Notes under the pieces: generated by a model
Database searches by the model: none
Seen by the model: the letters and a program-made list of their open reading frames with translations, nothing else
What the model was told of the DNA's origin: nothing
Position numbers and translations under genes: made by a program
Assembly: GCA_000708835.1 (NCBI GenBank)
Contig: DF237852.1
Span: 2,102-24,945 of the forward strand
DNA: 22,844 nt
Direction: 5' to 3'
Source: Klebsormidium nitens
Lineage: Eukaryota; Streptophyta; Klebsormidiophyceae; Klebsormidiales; Klebsormidiaceae
Part shown: piece by piece, positions 11,918 to 19,725 of the stretch
How positions within the stretch are numbered: the first letter of the stretch is position 1
Layout of the letters: every line of letters begins with the position of its first letter

Positions 11918-12852
11918 GATTGCAAATCAAGTGCAACTGCCTTCGCCTCCCCTTCAGAAATCCGCTCTGCACCAGAATCTGTGAGCAGCCAGCGCGTCTG
12001 ACCTCAGCTCCCCCTCCGTCTCGGTCTCTGAGCGGCAGTCGCACGCTGCCAAGAGTGTGCACTGAAGAGATGCATGTACAGGGCTCGGCCGAATCAAACA
12101 TACAATACCGATGGAGGCAGTCTGGCCAAGGCCAAGGGTTTTCAGGCGTTGCAGTGCGAAGGACGACTGGCTGCAGCAGAGAGGAGGACCTTTGCGGCTG
12201 CCCGTAGCTCCAAGAAGCAAGGCAACGTTGAAGAGCGACTGTTATGATGCAGAAGGCGCCCAAGGAGATGCTTGTCGCTCGTGCTTGGACTTGTTCAGCA
12301 AGGAAACTTTTCGAAGGGGAAAAGGTTCGATCTGTTGTGAATCCGGTGCATACTGGGAAGCGATAGCCATGGGCCAATACGATTAACTTGGCTCTTATAG
12401 CCTGTTATAGGCCGGTTGGAACTCGGATCCTACACGTGCTTATACCTAAGTTTTAGAAGATTGGGTACGCGTACGCCGTACGGTACGAACGAATAGGTTT
12501 GAATGAGAATTAAAGCTTGAACCTGGTGCTTGTACGCATACATAAGGTTATGCTGCATATATCATTGTTTACAGCTTATATCGTTCATGAATCTTTGCGG
12601 TACGTACCTTTCGGGAGCGAAGGTGCACTTCCCAGCATGGGATGTCTGTGTCGGAGTCTGTCCAGCTCCTGACTCGGAAGTCTTGAACTGGAAGGTTCTC
12701 TCACGTCCACCTCGTAAGCGCAGGCAGGCGCAGTCTACGACAGGGGATTGGAAGATTGGCGGCGTCTTTCGAAAATATCACGCTTCTAGACGAGGCTGGT
12801 GCACAACATTGTGGTCAACAATTGGATCTGCGGCAGCCACCAAATCTGCGGG
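11918..12852. promoter_or_regulatory. Head-to-head intergenic region of eIF5 and the SR gene
   Basis: eIF5 starts leftward at 11917 and the SR gene starts rightward at 12853, so the 935 bp between them must hold both 5' UTRs and promoters and may be shared. Around 12464-12487 there is a cluster of four GTAC cores in about 24 bp. I see no clear TATA box for either gene and no other gene; short open frames here show no domains. Confidence 0.5.
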
Positions 12853-15800
12853 ATGGCACGGCCGATATATTGTGGTAAGAACTCGTGTTCTCTGCTTTTG
12901 CGGCTGAATCTAAGTAAACTTGCAGATTACAGCTGCTGGCTGCAATTGGACAGGTTTCTGGTTGCATTTTCAGAGGTCAGAGCTACTTTCCTTGGCCCCA
13001 CCTTCACCTCATCTTCACTTCAAATATGATGGTTTCTTATCAAAATCTTCTCTTCATCGTGCAGGTAATTTTGAGTACGATGCGCGCCCAAGTGAGATTG
13101 AGAAACTGTTCTCAGAATTTGGCAGGGTGGAGCGCGTGGACATGAAGATGGGTAAGTTCCTTCTCCATGATCAGCCTCAGTTGCTTCCTCTTACCTGCAC
13201 GTGAGGCTTCCAAGTTTGTGGTTCAAAGTCACTCCCATTCTGCAATGTTTGAGATTGGTGTAGTTCACATCATGTCAAAGGATTGGTCCCGGTTTTGTAC
13301 ATTGAGCATTGACTGTGTGCTTTCATCAAAGCACACCAGATGAAGGCCTGCAATTGTAAAGTTTGAACTATCTTCAATAACACACTCAATCTCCCAGTTG
13401 TTTGTCTGAAACTAAGATCACTTGAGAGACCTGCTCCTTTTGGCAACAGCTCGAGGACTAGCCTCGCTTGGGGCCAACCAATGCGCCACCTTGCTCCTCC
13501 GTACTACTGCATTCAAGGCCAGCTTGTCCAGTCTGACCGGCTACCTCAACATTCTACCAACCAAGTCACTCAAAGAAGCTTCACGACTACCCAAAGACAA
13601 AGACGCCCTTTCGAAGAAGCCTTTTGACTACTAAGAGACGCCCTTTCAAAGACGAGCGCCATCCTTCCTGCCTCCTGACATCAGTCCTGACATCACTCGT
13701 GTGGCTACTGGCATCAGTCTACAAGTCCATCCCCTTTGAAAGCCATGCGACTTGCTACCTTGGCCTCCTTCTAACTAGCAGAGCAACAGGGGCAGCATAC
13801 CATCACTTCAAGATGGTAAGCAAGTTGGAACACATTTCCGGGATTCCATCTTTGAATTTCCCTCCGGATGTGCAATCTGCTGACGGTGATTGTTTGCAGG
13901 GGTTCTGCAAAATTGTCCACGGTCCTGGTTGTTCCCCGCAGGTCTGCATCCAAAAGCAAGCTTCTTCTGAGTTTCTTATATCATCAACTACCATTTTTAC
14001 CATTGCTGCAGAGTCACTGTATGTGCAGGCCCAGGGCAGACAAATCAAAGCATTGATACTTGAAGGAGCAAAAGATAAGCACGTGTGAAACGTTTGTTTC
14101 AAGTATCTCCAACCAGCAACGGCACAGTTCACACCTACCCTCTTTCTTTGGCGCAATCTCAAGATAGACGAACCGAAAATCTGGATGGACAGCGGGTCTA
14201 GTAAACTAATTGGTGATGCTTTGCTGTTTCGCACAGGGTTTGCTTTTGTCTACATGGAGAGCGAGCGGGATGCAGAGGACGCGATTCACAAGTTGGACGG
14301 CACCGAGTTTGGCTACAAGAGGCGGCGCCTGTCGGTCGAATGGTCGAAGGTGGGTGCCGAGCATTCTCCGCCTTGCTTTGGAAGAATCTTTGCAAGTTCT
14401 CTGACCATTGGAAGATGTCACATTATCAGTGGATCTGCACAACGCATTTTGTTTTTTGGAGTGAGCTGACAATGAGCAGCTGTGGAAGCGCTCTACACAT
14501 GCAACCCAACTGAGACGTGGGAGTTCAATCTTTATTGGAGCGTGCCCTCCCTGCAGTGCAACGGCACGTTCATGTACGCAATTGCCTTTTCCCTGCAAGA
14601 AAAAGCAACCTCTTACTAAAGAAATGGCAACTTCGTCACAGGGTGATGGCAGTGTGAAGGCGCGCGAGGACGCGCGCCGCGACGTTGTCAAGACCCGGCC
14701 GTCCAAGACGCTCTTTGTGGTCAACTTCGACCCGATCGAGACGACGACGCGCGACATCGAGAAGCACTTCGAGGAGTTCGGGCGCCTGACGCGGTGCCAG
14801 ATCCGCAAGAACTTTGCGTTTGTCTGCTACGAGACGGTGGAGGATGCGACGCGGGCGCTCGAGGCGCTCGATGGCAGGTGAGTGCTGAGTGACATTTTTT
14901 GCCCTGACCGTGCTTGGTTCAGGCCCTCGTTTAGAAGACGATTCAAATCAGAATGTTCCTTTTGTTTGATACAAGATGGTGGAGGATGCAACGCCGGGGC
15001 TCAATGGCAGGTGAGTGCTGACCCACCCTCTTCCTTTTTATCATACTTGGTTAAGGCCATCTCATCGATCAGCAAGGAGGTGGAATGAGGCATTTGCCGG
15101 CAACGAGCCGGTGAGGGATCTAGAAGGTCTCTTGAGGCACTTCGGGGAAGCCTGAGCGCTTTCTCAGCCTTGTTGGTAAGTTGAACGGCTCCTTTCAACC
15201 AGGGAAACGGGCCATTCACTCTTGAGCAGGAATTCGTCAGCAAAGGTTTGCAATAATGTACGAGCAAGAGGAGATTGCAACGAGGGCACCTAACCAGACA
15301 CGAAGTGTGGAACGCTCAATGGGTATGATGCTGACCGGTGCTTGATAGAGGCAGATTGCCAGAGGAAAGCTGGATGAGATGGTTCGAGACCCAATTTTTT
15401 TCTGAGCTTTTTGAGTTTGTCGCCCTTTCATTTGGGCTCTATGCAGAGTCAATCGTCCTTTTGCCATGCGCTACGATCAAAGGGCCCCCTTCTTTTTGAT
15501 TATGCTCCTCGTCTTCTGCCATTTTCTTAAGATCTCATCTCAGATGATGCCCGTAAAACCCAAGAGTAACTAAACTGTTCTTTCCGTTCTCTGCAGAGAG
15601 CTGATGGGCAGAATCCTGACCGTTCAGTACAGTAGCGGAGAGGACCGCTATGGAGGCGGAGGCGGAGGTGGCTCTGGCGGCGGGGGCCACGGGGGAGACT
15701 CGTACGAGAGGCGCAGGTCGCCCCCCCGCCATCGCAGGTCAGGATAGTGCGAATGACTGAGTCGCGCCAGGATATCGTCTCATCTGGGGTACTATCAGCA

Positions 15801-16229
15801 TTTCCCCTCTGTTGGCTTGTCCTTGCGCCATGGGCGCAGGTGTCTGAGCGAGCCGGAGCTTGCCTAAGCGACCATCCACCATCATTTGTGGCCAAATTGG
15901 CTAAAACCTCCAGCATATGTGTTCATGTACGTCGTCTCACAATCTGCCGAATTTCCTTGTACATTCCGTCCTGACTCCAAGGCGAAGCTGCTTTGCCAAG
16001 TCGATGGGTCGCGATTTCCTTCTGCAGTGGCTCAGTCTTTGTCATAGAGTGGTGTCGCTTGACCTTTTTCTGATGCCCTTTTGTCGTCATTTTAGTTGGG
16101 ATCGTAGAAAGATTGTTTTATCATTCTGTTTGCAGCCGCTCTCCACCCCGGCGGTATAGGAGCAGGTCGCCGGATTACCGCCCCTATGGACGAGGCAGGA
16201 GCCGATCTCCTGACTACCGCAGAAGGTAA
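12853..16229 (+). CDS. Plant-type RS-subfamily SR splicing factor (RS31/RS40/RS41-like), six coding exons
   Basis: A nuclear pre-mRNA splicing regulator with two RRMs and a C-terminal RS domain. Exons: 12853-12874, 13065-13151, 14237-14349, 14642-14877, 15597-15737 and 16136-16229. They sum to 693 nt, 230 aa, TAA stop. RRM1 (residues 1-74) has RNP2 IYCGNF and RNP1 GFAFVY; the string [11 protein letters not shown] is typical of the plant RS subfamily. RRM2 (about 95-165) has LFVVNFDPI and KNFAFVCY. A Gly-rich stretch follows, then a short RS domain with RSRSPDYR units, smaller than that of land-plant RS31. Exons 1-5 have good acceptors; the exon-5 donor GTCAGG is weak, and reading through it gives a TAG at 15745 and loses most RS repeats. 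The longest intron (13152-14236) interrupts RRM1, a position where related plant SR genes are alternatively spliced. The start ATG is the first in frame with [10 protein letters not shown]. Confidence 0.93.
13582..13660. repeat. ~40-bp degenerate tandem duplication in SR intron 2
   Basis: ACGACTACCCAAAGACAAAGACGCCCTTTC is repeated in shortened form as TTGACTACTAAGAGACGCCCTTTC. Just downstream, TCCTGACATCA occurs twice (13676-13698 region). These are small local duplications inside the long intron. Confidence 0.65.
13782..13815 (+). other. Candidate poison cassette exon in SR intron 2
   Basis: A pyrimidine-containing acceptor (CTTCTAACTAGCAG, AG at 13780-13781) precedes 34 bp that end at a strong donor GTAAGC (13816). 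Inclusion shifts the frame by one base; exon 3 then stays open in the new frame and a TGA appears at 14644-14646, two bases into exon 4, upstream of two further junctions. That would make the transcript a target of nonsense-mediated decay. It is a prediction from splice-site appearance only. Confidence 0.35.
14955..15018 (+). pseudogene. Decayed duplicate of the RRM2 exon end and its donor, in SR intron 4
   Basis: The stretch matches the end of exon 4 (14813-14885). GATGGTGGAGGATGCAACGCC aligns with GAGACGGTGGAGGATGCGACG at an offset of 142 bp, and AATGGCAGGTGAGTGCTGA aligns with GATGGCAGGTGAGTGCTGA at 133 bp, after a 9-bp loss. The similarity continues some 60 bp past the donor (CTTGGTTCAGGCC against CTTGGTTAAGGCC). 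A TGA in the copied frame shows it cannot replace exon 4, but it still offers a competing GTGAGT donor at 15011. Confidence 0.8.
15240..15292 (+). pseudogene. Second, more decayed RRM2-like remnant in SR intron 4
   Basis: In one frame this reads [16 protein letters not shown], which aligns with [17 protein letters not shown] of RRM2 (the beta3-alpha2 part). It lies 289 bp after the first remnant, about twice the first offset. Between them, 15093-15152 translates to [20 protein letters not shown], which loosely resembles the beta1-alpha1 part of an RRM. The similarity is by eye and weaker than in the first remnant. Confidence 0.45.
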
Positions 16230-16651
16230 CGTTGAAGGCTAAGGTTCCCGCCCTGCTTCAGTAATCCTGAACCGTCTTTGCTTGATGTCAAGTAGCGGCT
16301 AATAGGCTACTCACATCCAGGGGTTTTACGTTAGTAAAATATCAATGTGCTTGGTCCTATCTGTGCACAAAGTCGGAAAGGGTTGCGAGTGCATCGGACT
16401 GCACTTGCAGTGTCTTGCCGCACCTATTTGTTTAAGCGATCGGTCACTGCACTTGGTGCAATTCTACATAGCTCAACCCACGGTTTGTTTCGCGCATGCA
16501 ATCGATCCTGTCAGCATCAATACTGAAATGAACGTTCGCACAATGTTGTCGTCCTGATTTCGCGCATCGGCATGTAAATTCGGCCCAAGCAGGACGGTCA
16601 TCAAGCTGCACGGCGACTGCAGTCACATCTGCTTGAGTTCCGAAGTTAAAT
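16230..16651. other. SR gene 3' flank up to the retrotransposon
   Basis: This should hold the SR 3' UTR and its polyadenylation site. I see no further gene. Base composition and short-palindrome content change near 16650, where the candidate LTR begins. Confidence 0.45.
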
Positions 16652-17510
16652 TGCGGCGACGGTATGTATATTGCACATGTTCGCGATCATATGATGCATC
16701 TAGTACCGGTGCCACGCTGGACATGGCTGCCGAGTCAAGTCCGGCGGCGAATCTGTGGGCATGCTACTACTATAAGACTAGTCCGTTGAATCAGTTGCAT
16801 ATACATGCATGTGAGTCACTTGGATAAATGTAATCGCGGGGCAGTATGGCAGCGGCGGCCGCTGCAGCACGGAACTGAGCCCATGCATGTTAAGTTGCTC
16901 AGCTTGCAATTGGATGAGTCGATCAGCATGGCCAGATCCTCGCGCAGCATGGCTGCCGCACAATCGCTCCAACACCACCGTCGGCCGCGGCCCGGCCGCG
17001 CGCCATGCATTTGATTAATATCCAAGATCAATCGATCATTTGATCAATGATAATCATGATTCGTGCTTGCGTCTGACACACATGGTTAAATATTGATCGA
17101 GTACGGTCGCGATATAGCCACATTGTCGGAATAATGGCCGATCGCGAGCTCTAGCCTGCGGTATATCCGACGTTGAATCTAGCTATAAGAATTTTTCGGA
17201 GGTGTACTAATACTAGTAGCTAGAGAAGTTAGATTTAGATGATTTAACGTCGGTTCGGAGCCGTGGTCGGCTAAGTCGACGACGGCCGGTGGTGTACGGT
17301 CTACTATTGCTAAGCTATAGTGCCGGTGACCAAAATGAATATACCATATATCACGTCCGACTATATAGTGTACTATATAATGCGCTGTAATATATATGGC
17401 CCGCACTATAACGTATTCGCATGACACTAATCATTGGTGCCAATGTCGCGCTAAACCTCATCTAGCCTATCCATCTCGGCTACTCTATGTCAACGGGCGT
17501 GCCGGCCGCA
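16652..17510 (-). repeat. Candidate 3' LTR (859 bp)
   Basis: The right boundary is placed where GCCGCA (ending 17510) meets a purine-rich tract on the coding strand; the left boundary where TGCGGC begins at 16652. The two ends form a 6-bp TGCGGC/GCCGCA inverted terminal repeat, as in TG...CA LTRs. The base before the left end gives TAAAT (16647-16651) as the expected target-site duplication. An AT-rich part with TATATA strings lies at 17341-17398. The second LTR is outside the window, so the left boundary is a guess. Confidence 0.45.
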
Positions 17511-17527
17511 CCGCCCCATCCCCTCCT
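17511..17527 (-). other. Candidate polypurine tract
   Basis: The minus strand reads AGGAGGGGATGGGGCGG directly before the TGCGGC that would start the 3' LTR. It lies about 45 nt after the stop codon of the PHD frame, the expected place for the plus-strand priming site. Confidence 0.55.
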
Positions 17528-17572
17528 GTGCACGCCCGCGGGCACACCTATGGGCCGGACTCGCCCCGCGGG

Positions 17573-17896
17573 TCAATCTGCGCCACCTGGCAGTGACTGA
17601 CCACAGTACCAATCCCCATCGGGGACTGCCCCCAACGGCTGTGGCAGGCACTCCAGGTGCCACCCCGCCCCGCACCCATCGCACAGGAGCATGCGCGCCG
17701 CTCCACTTGACTTGCGGCACCTAGTGCACGCAAAATCAGCTGAGGGCACCGCCACCCGTGGGCCCGTCCAGCCGTCCGTCAATGTCAGCTCTGTGGCACG
17801 GGGCGCACCTCTCCATGTGCACCCTGACTGTCCGCGCGTCAGCCCCCTCCAGCTCCAGGACACCGTCCGTTGGCCGCCACCTCGCGCACCCTGAGG
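17573..17896 (-). CDS. C-terminal tail of pol with PHD finger (in two frames, broken)
   Basis: After the integrase frame ends at 17839, the sensible protein continues one base off: GVLELEGADARTVRVHMERC and APCHRADIDG are read to about 17765 (that frame stops at 17736-17738). A second one-base step leads to the frame ending at TGA 17573-17575. That last frame holds a PHD finger at about 17601-17728: CTRC, then CDGC, then WHLEC, then DWYC. The ligands C, C, C, C, H, C, C are present, but the expected eighth cysteine is replaced (WYCGQS instead of WxCxxC). PHD fingers read histone H3 tails; here it sits where chromoviruses carry a chromodomain, so a role in integration targeting is a fair inference. 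The missing ligand and the frame steps suggest this copy's finger is dead. Confidence 0.8.
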   Translation of the reverse strand, partial: PQGARGGGQRTVSWSWRGLTRGQSGCTWRGAPRATELTLTDGWTGPRVAVPSADFACTRCRKSSGAARMLLCDGCGAGWHLECLPQPLGAVPDGDWYCGQSLPGGAD

Positions 17897-19725
17897 ATGT
17901 GCGGCCCCGCCCGCGTGTCCAGCGTATCCAGCATCTCTCGCTGCAGGTACACGTAGTCCCCCGGCTCGTACCTGACTGCCTGCGGCTTCCAGGCACCGCT
18001 CCGCGTCTTGGCATACCGGAGGGTGTCGCGGTGCTGGGCGATCTCCAGGTTGCCCATCGCCATGGGCATCCACCGTTCGAACAGCTTCGCGCGCTCCGCC
18101 ACCAGCGCTACCAGCCGCTCCTCGTTGTCCAGGTCCAGGGGCTCAGCGATCTCCACCTTGATGGCCCCTGGGACCACGGGAGACCGTCCGTGCACGAGCT
18201 GGTACGAGGAGAACGATGCCAGTGACGCCTGCGTGCTGAAGTTGTACCCCATGGCCACCCAGGGGAGGTAAAGGTCCCAGTCCTCCGCTGCGTGCCCCAG
18301 GCACCACTTGCGCAGCGCCCGCTTGACCACCTGGACTACGCGTTCACTCAGCCCGTTCGCCTGCGGGTGGTGGGCGGACGTGGCCCTGTGGTCCACCAAC
18401 GCCGCGTCCAGGCACGCCTGGAACTCTGCAGCGAACTCCCCGCCCCTGTCCGTCACCACCTCTGCGGGCGCTCCAAACCGCGTCAGCACCTCCCGCGTGA
18501 ACGCCTCTGCCACCGTGGAGGGCTCCTTATCTTGCGTGGGAACCAGGGACACGGTCTTGCTGAAGTGCTCCACCAGCACCAGCACGTAGTGGTTCCCCCG
18601 CCGGGAGCGCGGCAGCGGCCCCGCGAAGTCAAGACCCCACCGGTAGAACAGCCCTTTGATGGGCAGGGGTTGGAGCGTGGGGTGCTTCGCGTTGAACGCG
18701 GCCCTCACCCGGTCGCACGCCTCACACCCCCTCAGCGCCTTCCCCACGTCCGCCGCCAGGCCCACCCACCAATAGTGCGGCCTCAGCAACGACAGCGTCT
18801 TGCGTGCTCCCATGTGCCCTGCTCGCTCGTGCACGTCCTTAACCAGTCGCACCCTGACCTCCGGTCGTGGGACCACCCGCACCTGGCCACCCGATACCAG
18901 GCTGCGTACAAGGTGGTCCCCCCTCCACTCGTAGCCCCGCGCGCGGTGCTGCAGCCGATCTCTCTCCCTTGGCGCGCAGCGAAGGGGGTACCCGTCCCCC
19001 TTGAGCACTCCCAGCAGGGCCTCATCGGCCCACACGTCCACGGGGGCCAAAGCGCCCACCAGGCCGTCTGCCCCGCTCACCACGGCTGCGCTGGGCTGCC
19101 AAGACAGGCAGGCCGCCGCCGACCAGACCGGCGCGCTCTCGCTCTCCAGCTCCCCTTTCTGCCGCACCCCCGTGCTATCCTCTTGGCTCTCCCTGGGGTA
19201 CCGGCTGAGGCAATCCATCTCGTTGTCCACCCCGGGCTTGTGCTTCACCTCGAAGTCAAACTCACTCAGCAGTAGTGCCCACCGCGCCAACTTGCCTGTG
19301 AGCTTCGAGTTGGTGAGGATCCACTTCAGCGGTTGGTGGTCGCTCTCCAGTACGAACCGTTCCCCGTACAAGTACTGGCGCCAGAACCGCACGAAGTAGA
19401 CCGCGGCCAGGAGCTCGCCCTCAAAGCTGCTGTACCGGGACTCCGCCTGGTTGCAGCTGCGACTCCCGTAGGCCACCACCCGCTCCAGTCCCTGCTCGTC
19501 CTCCTGTAGCAGGACCCCACCCACGCCGCGCTTACTCCAGTCACAGCGGACGCGAAACGGCCGCCCCCGCCTGGGGAGCGCTAGTACAGGGCTCCCCTGC
19601 AGGGCCTGCTTGAGGGCCTGGAAGGCGCTCTCTTGCTCCTCTCCCCAGCGCCACGACACCCCCTTCTTCGTCAGCTCGTTTAGCGGGGCCTGCACCCGGC
19701 TGCACTCCGGGATAAACTGGCGGTA
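17839..19725 (-). CDS. Ty3/gypsy pol: RNase H and integrase
   Basis: This frame directly continues the RT frame past the TAG at 19726-19728. It opens with the RT-RNase H connection (YRQFIPECSR, then APLNELTKKG). RNase H follows, with CDWS, FEGELLA, ESDHQPLKW and DCLSRYP supplying the acidic residues. The integrase has a zinc-binding HHCC domain (HERAGH ... CEAC). Its catalytic core has the acidic triad in RWGLDFAGP, VVTDRGGEF and HPQANGLSERV, with the last two about 35 residues apart. The C-terminal GPY/F-like part reads YEPGDYVYLQRE and AGPHILRVREV. The frame closes at TGA 17839-17841 in a Gly-rich out-of-frame tail, so its real end is a frame step rather than a designed terminus. Length and order are normal for the family. 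Confidence 0.95.
   Translation of the reverse strand, partial: YRQFIPECSRVQAPLNELTKKGVSWRWGEEQESAFQALKQALQGSPVLALPRRGRPFRVRCDWSKRGVGGVLLQEDEQGLERVVAYGSRSCNQAESRYSSFEGELLAAVYFVRFWRQYLYGERFVLESDHQPLKWILTNSKLTGKLARWALLLSEFDFEVKHKPGVDNEMDCLSRYPRESQEDSTGVRQKGELESESAPVWSAAACLSWQPSAAVVSGADGLVGALAPVDVWADEALLGVLKGDGYPLRCAPRERDRLQHRARGYEWRGDHLVRSLVSGGQVRVVPRPEVRVRLVKDVHERAGHMGARKTLSLLRPHYWWVGLAADVGKALRGCEACDRVRAAFNAKHPTLQPLPIKGLFYRWGLDFAGPLPRSRRGNHYVLVLVEHFSKTVSLVPTQDKEPSTVAEAFTREVLTRFGAPAEVVTDRGGEFAAEFQACLDAALVDHRATSAHHPQANGLSERVVQVVKRALRKWCLGHAAEDWDLYLPWVAMGYNFSTQASLASFSSYQLVHGRSPVVPGAIKVEIAEPLDLDNEERLVALVAERAKLFERWMPMAMGNLEIAQHRDTLRYAKTRSGAWKPQAVRYEPGDYVYLQREMLDTLDTRAGPHILRVREVAANGRCPGAGGG

Noticed and set aside
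13624-14088. 154-codon plus-strand open frame in SR intron 2
   Set aside because: It has no domain and sits inside the long regulated intron; parts may be alternative exons but not an independent gene.
18292-19275. 327-codon plus-strand open frame over the integrase
   Set aside because: It is antisense to clear RNase H and integrase coding sequence and has no domain; GC-rich antisense frames are often open.
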